A DNA stretch of 64,000 bases from a virus, in the IMG/VR virus record IMGVR_UViG_3300032177_000002, positions 1-64,000 of that record, one strand, 5' to 3'. The notes beneath the pieces are model-generated. The model was given only the letters and a program-made list of their open reading frames with translations. It was not told where the DNA came from and searched no databases. Position 1 is the stretch's first letter. Each line of letters starts with the position of its first letter. Below are positions 36,075 to 45,325 of the stretch, piece after piece. A program made the position numbers and the translations under genes.

Positions 36075-36835
36075 TAAATTACAACTTTTCTTAAAGACCG
36101 CCTATCAACAAGCAATCTGAAAGACTCTGTTGCATCCATATCAGTAAAACTGAATGCATGGTAATCAGGTTGTACTACTTCCTTTAAAATTATTGATCTA
36201 GATGGAACATCAACTTTTGATCCTACAATAGGTTGCATTGGCATATGAGGGTGACGCTTTCTTAATCTATCTCCTGCCATAACAGAACCATAAAATCTCT
36301 TTGCAATTTGTTCATATGACGCTTCTAGTGATGATACTACTAAGTAGTAACTCTCTTTTGCTAAGCTTTTTGGATTTATTTGTGTTCTAGAAAACTGTAC
36401 GTATTCTCGTAATGTTATATCTACTGTTATATGCCTAGGATTACCTGGGGCATAAATAGATTCATCCATAATACCATCTATAACTACATCTACATTTTCT
36501 AGTTGGCATATTAAATTAAATGCACCGTATTCAAAATTACATATAGGCGGTCTACCCAGATCTTTACTTGTATGAGTCATGCGCACAAGTGCATAAAATT
36601 TCTTAGTTATATCATCATCCTCAGTTTCAGCAAAAAAAGCAGACGAAAATTGTATTGTTTGAGCTTTAGTCCCAACCCAATTTGATACAGGACTTGTACC
36701 AAATCTCTGTATGTCTACATATTCTCCTCCGTATGAGATCTTTATACCATCAGGTGATATATCATATGGCGGTATAAATAATTCATCTGTATCAATATTA
36801 CGTATACTCCAATCAGATCCATGTTTACTGGACAT
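36074..36835 (-). CDS. Baseplate/tail-tube-proximal protein, 253 aa
   Basis: A longer frame starts at 36946 inside the tape-measure gene, but the ATG at 36835 has a perfect AGGAGG 8 bp upstream, within the last codons of the tape-measure gene, so I use that start. The protein (WSIRNIDTDELFIPPYDISP, FALVRMTHTS-like strand, ICNFEYGAFNLICQLENVDV) resembles the small hub-adaptor proteins encoded between tape measure and hub in contractile phages, usually LysM-bearing; I do not see a clear LysM. Confidence 0.75.
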   Translation of the reverse strand: MSSKHGSDWSIRNIDTDELFIPPYDISPDGIKISYGGEYVDIQRFGTSPVSNWVGTKAQTIQFSSAFFAETEDDDITKKFYALVRMTHTSKDLGRPPICNFEYGAFNLICQLENVDVVIDGIMDESIYAPGNPRHITVDITLREYVQFSRTQINPKSLAKESYYLVVSSLEASYEQIAKRFYGSVMAGDRLRKRHPHMPMQPIVGSKVDVPSRSIILKEVVQPDYHAFSFTDMDATESFRLLVDRRSLRKVVI

Positions 36836-36836
36836 A

Positions 36837-39206
36837 CTATTGCCTCCTATCCTGTGAGTTTTGCCCAGGAGTAGTTTTTCTACCCAGCCTAGAATTTTTA
36901 TCCTGATTTGTTGTAGCAACACTTTGAGCCACAGGCCTACCATCAATATTAACTACTGTATCCAACCGCACACCTTTCAGCGCTTCTGCCAACCGAGGAC
37001 CCATTGCTTTCATTACTTCTTCCACCAGTATTTTTGCCTGCTCTGGTGTTATCCCGCTGTTAGGCTGCTGGGTATACTTCATTAAGTCTTGCCGCATATT
37101 AGTTTCAGTTATCGATCTTCTTGGACCTCCAGGTACCGGGCCTGGCAATGAAGTCATACCAACTTCTGCAAAGTTAACAAGCTGGCCCGCCATATCCATC
37201 ATGGCTGTTTTATCCATATTTTGTGCGTATATTTTTGCTCTTGCTGCGGATTCTGCTGGGTTTACAGCTTTTTTTCCTATCCAATCACTAATACCAAACG
37301 CATGATCAACAAGTATCCCGAAACCTGCACCGGATAGTAATCCTACAGCAACCGCTAAAGCTATACTTGTAAGTGAAGCTACTCCTACCGCTGTAGCCCC
37401 CCACAACAAAAATGAACCTATGGCACTTCCTACCCCTGTTGTTACTGCAGTGATAGGGCTACCAGGAGTAGGTGCTCCTCCAGGTGTAGGAAGTCCTCCC
37501 ATAGGTATCCCACCTATTTCATCAAAATTAACAACTCGTACTGGTTGCGCTGTTATTTGCTCTAATGCAGACACACCTTTACCCAACTTACCTAACGGCC
37601 CAGCAAGTTTACCAACTGCTGGGAATCTCTTCCCAAGCACATCAACAAGTGCTAATAATCCTGTCTTTGCTCCACCTAACGTTACTTTTAAAATTTTAAA
37701 ACTACCAGTTGCTATGCTTCCTATTCTACTTATTGTTCCACCTAACACTTTAAATACTATGCCTAATGCTCCTACCTTCATTGCTATGCTTATCAAGTTA
37801 GATTTACCAATCGTTCCGCGTTCTGGATGAAATATAGAATCTATAGGTGACAACAAAGCTAAAAAAGGTTCTATTAAGTGACTAACTACTGATATGGTTG
37901 CACTAAAAATTGATTTTACACCAGTCCACCCATCTTGGATACCCGTTGCTATATATACAGATGTAGAGTTTAATCCCAACAATTTCGTGCTAACTTCAGA
38001 TGCACTTAGCCCTACAGTATTGGAAAGTATCTTGAATGCCTCAGCAGTATCCTTAACTATTATTTTAGTATTGTTAATCGTGCCCGTGATATCTTTAGAG
38101 AATATCTTACCAAATTCAATACTAACATTGTATAATGTAGACTTTAGCTGCTCGAAATCTCCCCATACGTTTTGTACCCGTAGCTGTGCCATCTCATCCG
38201 CCGCACCTTTAGCCGACACAGCAAGATTGTCGAACATTTCGGCTACTTTTTCTTTTTTCATCGCCCCCATCGCTGAAGTAACGTCTTGCCCACGAATACC
38301 AAATATCTTAGCCGCTGTTGATACACGTTCTAGCGGGTTCTTTATTTCTGCGATAGCTGTAAATAAATTCAAAAATGAATTCTTTGCGTTTAACGAATTA
38401 TCAGCATTTAATTCTATTGCAGCGTCAAGATCTCCTACGGCTATAATGCCTTTATTAGCTTTATTTGACATCTGAAACAATGCATTATCTAGTGCTGTAC
38501 CCGCCATAGAAGCTCTAACCCCAATATCAGATAGCGCTCCCAGCATAGATACAGTATCTTCAAATGACATTTTGGCTCTATGCGCAGAACCTCCAGCATA
38601 CGTTAGACCTTCTGCTAAACCAACTATGGATGATGACGTAGTTTTAGACGCAAATGCTAGTGCATCTACTACTCTACGTGTGTTCTCAGTAAGTTGCGCT
38701 GAGTCTTCTGCCTCAAGCTGAAACTCTTTTAAACTGCTAGCCACGATCGTGGCTGCAGTATCCAATTTCATATTTTCTGCGGATGCCATATTTAAAACAT
38801 GTGGCATTGCAGATAATACTGCGTTTACACTCATGCCAGATCTGGCTAAAACATCCATCGTTTTAGCGGCTTCTGTAGCCGTAAAGATAGTGGTCTTACC
38901 AAAATTTAAAGCAGAGTCTTCTAGCAGTTGAAATGAATCAGCACCTTTCTTACCAATACCGGCTTTCAATGACCCCATTGCTTCTTCAAAACTTAGCATG
39001 GATTTCACTGAAGTTCTTACTGAGGTACCAATCCCTAAAGCCGCCCAGCCTATACCAGAAAACCCTTTTCCTAATTCTTGGAACCCAAGTTTTAGATTAG
39101 CTGCAGAAGCTTTTAACTTCTGGAACATACCTTCAGCTTTACCCATTGATGCTATTGCTGCCGAAGAATCAAACCTTAGTACCGCTGATAATGAAAGGTC
39201 GGCCAT
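36837..39206 (-). CDS. Tail tape measure protein (TP901-1 family), 789 aa
   Basis: Sets tail length. The TP901 core is visible at residues about 65-330: AMGSLKAGIGKKG, ATEAAKTMDVLARSGM, GLAEGLTYAGGSAHRAKMS, TVSMLGALSDIGVRASMAG. Hydrophobic segments follow (FLLWGATAVGVASLTSIALA, AVAVGLLSGAGFGILV), and the C-terminus (DTVVNIDGRPVAQSV) is typical. At 789 aa it implies a tail of roughly 120 nm if about 1.5 A per residue applies (family rule, not measured). It lies just downstream of the frameshifted chaperone. Confidence 0.9.
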   Translation of the reverse strand: MADLSLSAVLRFDSSAAIASMGKAEGMFQKLKASAANLKLGFQELGKGFSGIGWAALGIGTSVRTSVKSMLSFEEAMGSLKAGIGKKGADSFQLLEDSALNFGKTTIFTATEAAKTMDVLARSGMSVNAVLSAMPHVLNMASAENMKLDTAATIVASSLKEFQLEAEDSAQLTENTRRVVDALAFASKTTSSSIVGLAEGLTYAGGSAHRAKMSFEDTVSMLGALSDIGVRASMAGTALDNALFQMSNKANKGIIAVGDLDAAIELNADNSLNAKNSFLNLFTAIAEIKNPLERVSTAAKIFGIRGQDVTSAMGAMKKEKVAEMFDNLAVSAKGAADEMAQLRVQNVWGDFEQLKSTLYNVSIEFGKIFSKDITGTINNTKIIVKDTAEAFKILSNTVGLSASEVSTKLLGLNSTSVYIATGIQDGWTGVKSIFSATISVVSHLIEPFLALLSPIDSIFHPERGTIGKSNLISIAMKVGALGIVFKVLGGTISRIGSIATGSFKILKVTLGGAKTGLLALVDVLGKRFPAVGKLAGPLGKLGKGVSALEQITAQPVRVVNFDEIGGIPMGGLPTPGGAPTPGSPITAVTTGVGSAIGSFLLWGATAVGVASLTSIALAVAVGLLSGAGFGILVDHAFGISDWIGKKAVNPAESAARAKIYAQNMDKTAMMDMAGQLVNFAEVGMTSLPGPVPGGPRRSITETNMRQDLMKYTQQPNSGITPEQAKILVEEVMKAMGPRLAEALKGVRLDTVVNIDGRPVAQSVATTNQDKNSRLGRKTTPGQNSQDRRQ

Positions 39207-39209
39207 TAC

Positions 39210-39341
39210 TTATTTCCTACGCGCCTGTTTGGCGTCTTCCTTATATTGCTTCCCCAGCCGTTTAATAAACCACGCACGCTCTTTCGGTGTCATTTCGAGT
39301 ATATCCGAAAACGAGAATCCATGGCCATACCACATAAGCAA
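39210..39341 (-). CDS. Tail chaperone frameshift extension / small protein, 43 aa
   Basis: A short frame ending at 39210, 3 bp before the tape-measure ATG. It reads LLMWYGHGFSFSDILEMTPK and then ERAWFIKRLGKQYKEDAKQ. It can be made two ways: by -1 slippage on CCCTTTC at 39395-39401 in the upstream chaperone gene (the -1 frame stays open from there), giving a fused long form, or from a TTG at 39341 that has AGGAGG 8 bp upstream. The sequence resembles the small T-type protein preceding the tape measure in many myophages. Confidence 0.7.
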   Translation of the reverse strand: MLMWYGHGFSFSDILEMTPKERAWFIKRLGKQYKEDAKQARRK

Positions 39342-39355
39342 ATGGATCTCCTCCT

Positions 39356-40189
39356 TCAACGTTTCAGCGCAACCAACGGAACTGAAGAATCGAAGAAAGG
39401 GTCAAAAGCCCAATTTAACGCGTCCTTAATCTGTACGCCACAATCAGCTTTAGGGCAATCTATGGATGTTCGCATATCAGGTCCTGCTGACACGATTGCC
39501 GCCTGTCTATCTATTCGCAGCATATCCATCTTCCCGATATCATCTATCTCAGAGTCTTTGATAATATACCCAGGTGGAGTGCCATCTACTTCGGAGACAG
39601 ACTCCCGCAATTGAGCGTAAGAAAGCCCACCTGTGCTAGAACCACCGGATCCCGCTGCAAACATAGCCTGGTATTTAACTGGTTGTAGCTTTAACTTCTT
39701 GCAGGTTTTGCCGTTCTCTAACTTAAAACCATCTTTTAAATCAACCCAAGTTGATAGCTCATCCACTTTCTCAACTACTTTAACCTCAGTAGTCCATAAG
39801 TCAGCTTTTGAAATACCTTTAGTTCCACACCTCTGGCACCGATATGGTACCTCTATCATCTCAGATACATTTAGGATTCTTGAATACAGATACACATAAA
39901 GCACATCCGCAAAATACCAGTTATAAATTTTAAACTCAGAGTCAGCCGTGGAATCCCCAGACTCGGCTAATGGATATGATACACCACCTGCGCTTTCTAC
40001 AATAAGTGATAAGAACTTGGCGGCTAGATGCGCCATAGTCCTTCCCTCATTTGCTTCCCTATAGATATTTAGGAACCTATCTACTTTGCTTTTGTAAGGA
40101 CGTAGAACGAATGATTTGTCAAGCTTCCCATCTTTAAGCACTCCTACAGGAAGTTGCATCCCCAATTCTCTTACAATAGTTTTTCGCAT
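39356..40189 (-). CDS. Zinc-binding tail assembly chaperone (G-like), 277 aa
   Basis: I chose the ATG at 40189 (MRKTIVRELG) because GGAAGG lies 7-8 bp upstream. Two cysteine pairs, CQRCGTKG and CPKADCGV, suggest a zinc ribbon; the protein ends VALKR. It lies immediately before the tape-measure gene, and its last codons contain a -1 slippery heptamer that joins it to the 39210-39341 frame: the usual G/GT chaperone arrangement. It should coat the tape measure during tail assembly. Confidence 0.75.
   Translation of the reverse strand: MRKTIVRELGMQLPVGVLKDGKLDKSFVLRPYKSKVDRFLNIYREANEGRTMAHLAAKFLSLIVESAGGVSYPLAESGDSTADSEFKIYNWYFADVLYVYLYSRILNVSEMIEVPYRCQRCGTKGISKADLWTTEVKVVEKVDELSTWVDLKDGFKLENGKTCKKLKLQPVKYQAMFAAGSGGSSTGGLSYAQLRESVSEVDGTPPGYIIKDSEIDDIGKMDMLRIDRQAAIVSAGPDMRTSIDCPKADCGVQIKDALNWAFDPFFDSSVPLVALKR
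39395..39401 (-). promoter_or_regulatory. -1 ribosomal frameshift site C CCT TTC
   Basis: The heptamer CCCTTTC fits X XXY YYZ and is in register with the zero-frame codons CCT (39398-39400) and TTC (39395-39397). After slippage the -1 frame is open through the chaperone stop at 39356 and ends at 39210. Location near the 3' end of the gene before the tape measure is exactly where tail chaperone frameshifts occur. Confidence 0.6.
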
Positions 40190-40257
40190 TATTATACCTT
40201 CCAATTATGCCGTCTAAGGCACTTGTGAAGAATGTGGCGGGTCCACGTACTGAAGTA

Positions 40258-40710
40258 CTATCCTGGCACCATATAAAAAGAATCAGCTTTCATCGTCCAG
40301 GTTATAATTGCCATATCACCGTCGTTATCCAAATCTAAATCAGACTGGCTTCGTTTGCTAAGCCACAAATTATATAACATGAACTTTTGACTACGCCCAG
40401 GATATTCGTTTAGTATAAGCAACGTTCCAATTTTTAAGTAAAGTGGCAGAGTGTTCACACATTGCTGCCACCAACCCTCCATTGCAACAACTTCTATTAC
40501 ATGATGCATAGGTTGATCTACTTCGAATTCAACTTGTTTTTCTCTTCCCCCACTTCTAGTTGTTCTATCAGGAAGGTCAACTGTATCCAATTCCATTTCC
40601 AATCCGCTAATACGTGTAAATAACGGTTTTGGAAATGCCAGTGGTACAATCATCAATTCAAACTTATTTACTTGAACCCTGTTACTTTGTAGTACACCTT
40701 TAATAGACAT
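40258..40710 (-). CDS. Tail tube protein, 150 aa
   Basis: Located directly after the sheath gene and before the tail chaperone, as in contractile phages. Small, beta-rich, with N-terminal VNKFELMIVPLAFPKPLFTRISG and central PDRTTRSGGREKQVEFEVDQ, typical of the T4 gp19-like tube fold (loop plus beta sandwich). AAGGAGTAACC precedes the ATG at 40710. Hexameric rings would form the inner tube. Confidence 0.85.
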   Translation of the reverse strand: MSIKGVLQSNRVQVNKFELMIVPLAFPKPLFTRISGLEMELDTVDLPDRTTRSGGREKQVEFEVDQPMHHVIEVVAMEGWWQQCVNTLPLYLKIGTLLILNEYPGRSQKFMLYNLWLSKRSQSDLDLDNDGDMAIITWTMKADSFYMVPG

Positions 40711-40722
40711 TGGTTACTCCTT

Positions 40723-43074
40723 CTATGCAGCCGCCGAAGCTTCAAAAATACCCATTTTTCCAATCGTGATAATAAATCGTTCTACCGTATCAGCTAACCG
40801 CAAACTTATTTCTACGTTCAAGTCACCTTCTTCCCGCGTTGCATCCGTATTATTTTCATCATCCAACTTTATCTTACACGCGTCGTCAAATGTTGTCCCT
40901 CTAAGCGCACGCTTTTTCCATTCTGCCATAAAAAATGATTGCAATGTAGCTATCAACATCGGTTGCTCTGACGGGTCATTTATAGCGAATATCACCCAGT
41001 CAAAACTTTCCTGAAGGACATGCTCATAATAGCTCATTAGTTCCCTATGCTGACAGAACTTCCATGCGCTATCCTGAGATGGTAACCTAGCCCCCCAGAT
41101 CACAAAGTTCCCTTGTTTCCGCTCAATACGTTGTAGTCCAGCCGGATTAAGTACTTCCCCATTCAATCTAGTATCCCTAGTAGGGATCTCTATGATCTTA
41201 GGCAATGTAGTATAAATACCAGCAGCTACTTTATGATATCCATTATAATCCTTGGCCGTCTTCGACTCCCTACCATGCACCATCCCCATTACGGGTACTA
41301 ATTTTAGCAGCCCTTCTTTTGTTGGGTCTGCTACAGTAGCGTAACTTGGGAAAATTACCTTTTCATAGTTACTTCGTCCCAGAGTATCGGTGACATAGGC
41401 TTTTGCCACAAACTCATCAGTAACAGTGTCCTGAATCTCAACCCTAAACTGATGGTTCTTATCATCAGCATACGCAACTCCAGCCTTCTGGACCACGGTT
41501 GCATCCACTGCCCCACCATACCTCCACACTCCAGGTACACCGAACTTAATTAAGCCGTAAGCCTGATCCTGCGTCTTATTAAATGGGGACGTTCCAGAAT
41601 CAAATACATCAGTAAAATCCGCTGAATCTAACTTGTAGATCCCATCATACCCTCCACTCAGTGTTTGCCGGTACTGCAGCCGTACCTTTATGCCTCCTGC
41701 TAAAGTTCCACCACAAGTAAGATCCCCACTACCTATGCTTACTTGCGTTTCAGCGTTGTCTGACATCGAGAACCCGCCCTTAGGGGCTACACTTACGTCC
41801 GGTAAAATAATCTTCCCGTTAATTGCCTCATCTGCAACCAATGGCAACACATAGATTGTAAACTTTTCACCAACTACCGGGGTCACACCGCTTACCGTAA
41901 ATCCTATTGAATATACATTGTCAGCCACGTAAGCTACGGCATTTGTAGGAATAGCAAACGTATGACTAGTTTGCTTATTAACAGAAGATAATTTCCAAAC
42001 TGCGGGAGGACCGGCACTAGTTACTTCCAACACATACGTATCCGGGATTACTTTCGACCCAAAAGTAAATGCGGTAAGCGTATTGTCACTCGCCAACGAG
42101 GCATCTACTTTTACACATGCTGTGCTCAGTGTAGCCACGCTAGAAGTTATTGCTGTATGGGCAACTACACCAAACCAGTTAGCGGGTCGTACATCCGCAG
42201 TTGCAGCACCCGACCACAAATCCGTCACTACGATGTAATAATTACTTGTGTCTTTGTTAATTACTCCTACGTAATAGTTAGCTGCTGATGGATCAGATGA
42301 TAGGTCTGGGTATATTTTCACCAAGGAATCATCTACATATACTTTTAATCCCCATTCGGTGCTTGGTTTAAGTTGACCATCCATTACCTCTACCGCCAGC
42401 TTCTTTTCACGCCCCCACTCATCCGTATTTTCCAGCACTAGGATAACTTCTTTATCCGTGGATACCCCAAAATCTGTTAGTGCCTTGCTGTCTGCCGCCA
42501 ATGTGATTTCGCATCTTGCACTTACGGTTCCTTCTGTGTTCGACACGATACTGTAAGTCTTGGATGCCCCTGTTAGAGTTAATTGGCTACCCTTCCATTT
42601 GTTTTTCGGTACGAGGAACCCTGTTGGTAGCGTTATTACTGTGTTTGTAATGTCAGTAGGAACAGCTGTAAGATCTACAACTACAGTATCCTTCTTTCCT
42701 CCCCATTTCCCCACATTATTAGCATCCACCTTAACTACTTTGTTACGCGGTGTTTTCCTATCCCACAAAGTCAAAGTTGATGCAACACCCGATCCGTCGT
42801 CTAGCCTATCCAAGAATAGAACACCTGCTCCATTACCGTGATCCCAAAAATCCTGGCAGACATCAGGCAGCAATGAATCAGGCGTCAAACCACCTGTTTT
42901 TGTAAACAAATCCTTTTTTCCAGACGTGATAATCAAATCGCCAACTTTACCGCGTTCTAGTACGCCCACGTAAGCTGTCGATCCAAGTATGTGCGCCTGA
43001 ATAGTTTTATCCGCATCCTTCTCGATAATGACCGTTCCTGCATCCAGGGTCGGTCCAAAACGCTTCTGAGACAT
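40723..43074 (-). CDS. Tail sheath protein, 783 aa
   Basis: Forms the contractile sheath. The N-terminal region (TIQAHILGSTAYVGVLERG), then GNGAGVLFLDRLDDGS, and the C-terminal domain (QSFFMAEWKKRALRGTTFDD, DLNVEISLRLADTVERFI) fit the sheath fold. It is longer than most sheaths (about 400-660 aa) because of inserted beta-rich decoration domains around residues 170-480. AAGAGGAGAAT precedes the ATG at 43074. Confidence 0.9.
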   Translation of the reverse strand: MSQKRFGPTLDAGTVIIEKDADKTIQAHILGSTAYVGVLERGKVGDLIITSGKKDLFTKTGGLTPDSLLPDVCQDFWDHGNGAGVLFLDRLDDGSGVASTLTLWDRKTPRNKVVKVDANNVGKWGGKKDTVVVDLTAVPTDITNTVITLPTGFLVPKNKWKGSQLTLTGASKTYSIVSNTEGTVSARCEITLAADSKALTDFGVSTDKEVILVLENTDEWGREKKLAVEVMDGQLKPSTEWGLKVYVDDSLVKIYPDLSSDPSAANYYVGVINKDTSNYYIVVTDLWSGAATADVRPANWFGVVAHTAITSSVATLSTACVKVDASLASDNTLTAFTFGSKVIPDTYVLEVTSAGPPAVWKLSSVNKQTSHTFAIPTNAVAYVADNVYSIGFTVSGVTPVVGEKFTIYVLPLVADEAINGKIILPDVSVAPKGGFSMSDNAETQVSIGSGDLTCGGTLAGGIKVRLQYRQTLSGGYDGIYKLDSADFTDVFDSGTSPFNKTQDQAYGLIKFGVPGVWRYGGAVDATVVQKAGVAYADDKNHQFRVEIQDTVTDEFVAKAYVTDTLGRSNYEKVIFPSYATVADPTKEGLLKLVPVMGMVHGRESKTAKDYNGYHKVAAGIYTTLPKIIEIPTRDTRLNGEVLNPAGLQRIERKQGNFVIWGARLPSQDSAWKFCQHRELMSYYEHVLQESFDWVIFAINDPSEQPMLIATLQSFFMAEWKKRALRGTTFDDACKIKLDDENNTDATREEGDLNVEISLRLADTVERFIITIGKMGIFEASAAA

Positions 43075-43103
43075 ATTTATTCTCCTCTTTTACGGGTTAC
43101 CTG

Positions 43104-44360
43104 TTATTCGGCCCATAGCGGCCCGCCCCTGTTGCTTTGGCCTATAGCAAGGTTAATTCGCTCAATCAAATGATAATGATCTTCAGGTAATAACCAGAAA
43201 TACACATTATCTAATCGTATATTCAACGACGATTCATGCCTATCATTCATGTTTGGTCTGGGAGAGAATGCCATCGGGGATACCAGCCTCATAGAAATGT
43301 ATTGGCAAAGATCTCTCCATAACAACATAGGCGTATTTGCTATATAATGTAATGCCTTATCCATCATGGATAACAAAGTCCTGTTATTGCCTGCTAACAA
43401 TACTACATTAAACTGTAGTGTAAGTCTAAACGGCAACTTACGCACGGTAGCCGTGTTATCCGTAATATTTTTTATTTCCTGATAAGCCACGTTCTGCACG
43501 CTTCGCACGCTTATAGTATCTATAACTATGGATGGTATCCTCTCCACTTCTATATAATCTTGTGATCCCCAGTTTATGTAAATTTCTGGTTCTATAGTGA
43601 AGTGAATCCATAACGAAGTGCCTCGGGCCACGTCTACCTTAAGTTTTAAATCACGTGCGGTTAGATCCACGGTATCCAGCATATTATTCAAATGAAGAGG
43701 ATCAATCTTATGGTTATACACTCCATCTACAGATACTATCCTAAACATAGTCTCTAAATCAGACAAGCTTACATTGTATCCACCAGGCGCGTCTAAAGCA
43801 AAATCAATTTGGGATCTTAAGTTATCTTTTAATGATGTTCCAACACTATCAGCTATAAGTGAATATAAATATTCAATATCGCAGTCCATAAGTAAATCTA
43901 TATTACTAAGATACGGTGTATAAGCAGAATCAGAAGTTGCTAAATTTACCACCACCGCTATAGCCCTACTTCCCGCAGGAAAAGTTGCTATATGATCATT
44001 CATTTCAGATACTGTATTCCAATTAGACGTTCCAGCAGTTGCCCAAACAGTTCCGTTCCAATACTTGTTAGTTGTTCCGTCATTCAATTTGAATTTTACA
44101 GAAGTACCATCTGGTTGTATTAACGGATCTGCACAAAAGTTTAGCCAACCCCTTACTGCCTGCGGTGTTGCAACCCACGTTTTAACCCATAGGTCTACAT
44201 CCGTCGGGTATACAAGCTCATTTGTTACGTAATCCCTGCTCTGCGCGATTAACTCGATCCTGTTCGTTGATGGATTCAATCGTACTTTTGTATTGTCGCT
44301 AAATGTTAATCTGCTTCTGTTACTTTCTTCGAATACGAATGGGTAAACAAGTTTCTGCAT
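43104..44360 (-). CDS. Putative tail terminator/neck protein, 418 aa
   Basis: The ATG at 44360 overlaps the upstream stop (TAATG), so the 14 residues encoded further upstream are not used. It contains a beta-rich N-terminus and a C-terminal half (FRLTLQFNVVLLAGNNRTLLSM, YISMRLVSPMAFSP). Position between the HK97 gp10-like protein and the sheath is the slot for the tail terminator or gateway. Sequence alone gives no sure family. It is larger than usual terminators. Confidence 0.65.
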   Translation of the reverse strand: MQKLVYPFVFEESNRSRLTFSDNTKVRLNPSTNRIELIAQSRDYVTNELVYPTDVDLWVKTWVATPQAVRGWLNFCADPLIQPDGTSVKFKLNDGTTNKYWNGTVWATAGTSNWNTVSEMNDHIATFPAGSRAIAVVVNLATSDSAYTPYLSNIDLLMDCDIEYLYSLIADSVGTSLKDNLRSQIDFALDAPGGYNVSLSDLETMFRIVSVDGVYNHKIDPLHLNNMLDTVDLTARDLKLKVDVARGTSLWIHFTIEPEIYINWGSQDYIEVERIPSIVIDTISVRSVQNVAYQEIKNITDNTATVRKLPFRLTLQFNVVLLAGNNRTLLSMMDKALHYIANTPMLLWRDLCQYISMRLVSPMAFSPRPNMNDRHESSLNIRLDNVYFWLLPEDHYHLIERINLAIGQSNRGGPLWAE

Positions 44361-44905
44361 TATTTTCCCCCACGCAATGCGGATAGTACTGCCGCTTCCC
44401 AATTCTTCCTATATTCTAGCTGCATATTATGCGTTAATGCGGATTCCATAAATGGCCTAGGTGGTATTACTATAACAGTCGTTGTTTTCTTAAGCGGTTT
44501 AACTTTAGGGTTCTTGCTAGCTAGCCAGTGAAAATACCTACGCATCTTATCTGTAACAGGTACCTTTGCGCCGAAATGCAAAATAACAGCTATATTTCGC
44601 GTGTGAGGCCCTTTTCTAAGTACTCCTATTTCTCCTACATTCCATGCTAACGTCCTGCCTATAAGAGACCCGACTAGTGCCCCAGTATCAACAAGTGGCC
44701 TGCTACTTCCTTTAATTGCGACAGTTAGCCACGAATTTTTAAGGAATTTGTTGCTGTAAATATCCTTTTTTACCTGATCCGCACCAGAAATAACATTTAG
44801 ACCTGTTGCTTTTTTTACATGATATCTAAGTCTGCGCTTAAAATTCTTTTTTGAAAGAAGTTCCTCTAACTTGTCAAATCCTGTTATTTCTAAATCAATT
44901 TTCAT
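44360..44905 (-). CDS. HK97 gp10-like / tail completion protein, 181 aa
   Basis: A small basic protein (LRYHVKKATGLNVISGADQV, PLVDTGALVGSLIG, HTRNIAVILHFGAKVP). The DTGxL(x)xS motif and PPRPFMESAL fit HK97 gp10-like/Mu gpG tail completion proteins. The end overlaps the next gene. It joins the head to the tail, together with the two connector genes upstream. Confidence 0.8.
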   Translation of the reverse strand: MKIDLEITGFDKLEELLSKKNFKRRLRYHVKKATGLNVISGADQVKKDIYSNKFLKNSWLTVAIKGSSRPLVDTGALVGSLIGRTLAWNVGEIGVLRKGPHTRNIAVILHFGAKVPVTDKMRRYFHWLASKNPKVKPLKKTTTVIVIPPRPFMESALTHNMQLEYRKNWEAAVLSALRGGK

Positions 44906-45322
44906 TTACCGTTGCCTGGATGGGCTTCGATCAGCAAAGTAAGACCTTACTAAAGTTGGGCCTCGCTGATCAGGGTAATGCCCCATCCACCTAAATGAAA
45001 CTATATATAAATCAACATCCAGCGCGACTACTCCCTCTCCTATTTTTATTATCCTATCACCTATGTTTAACGTCACATGCGCTACTGCTAAGTCAGAAGT
45101 CAAAAATAATAGATATCCATCAGACGATGCTTCTACTGTCATATCGGACGACTGCTGCGTCCTGTCTAACCCCCATTGTACCTGCGCCCGAAGCTTTATC
45201 GACGTCTCTCTTCTTACTTGTCCTACTGGCTCATGAAGAATAGGATCCATTACTGCCGTATTTACCTTATCAGACTTACGAAGGTAAACAGGTATTGGAT
45301 GAATAAGTGTAGGTATCGGCAT
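44906..45322 (-). CDS. Head-tail joining (stopper-like) protein, 138 aa
   Basis: Directly adjacent to the gp10-like gene (1 bp). Basic N-terminus (PIPVYLRKSDKVNTAVMDPI) and beta strands (INLGDRIIKIGEGVVALDVD region, here LNIGDRIIKIGEGVVALDVD). Length and position match the head-tail stopper/closure protein of SPP1/HK97 type phages. No catalytic motif. Confidence 0.65.
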   Translation of the reverse strand: MPIPTLIHPIPVYLRKSDKVNTAVMDPILHEPVGQVRRETSIKLRAQVQWGLDRTQQSSDMTVEASSDGYLLFLTSDLAVAHVTLNIGDRIIKIGEGVVALDVDLYIVSFRWMGHYPDQRGPTLVRSYFADRSPSRQR

Positions 45323-45325
45323 TCA

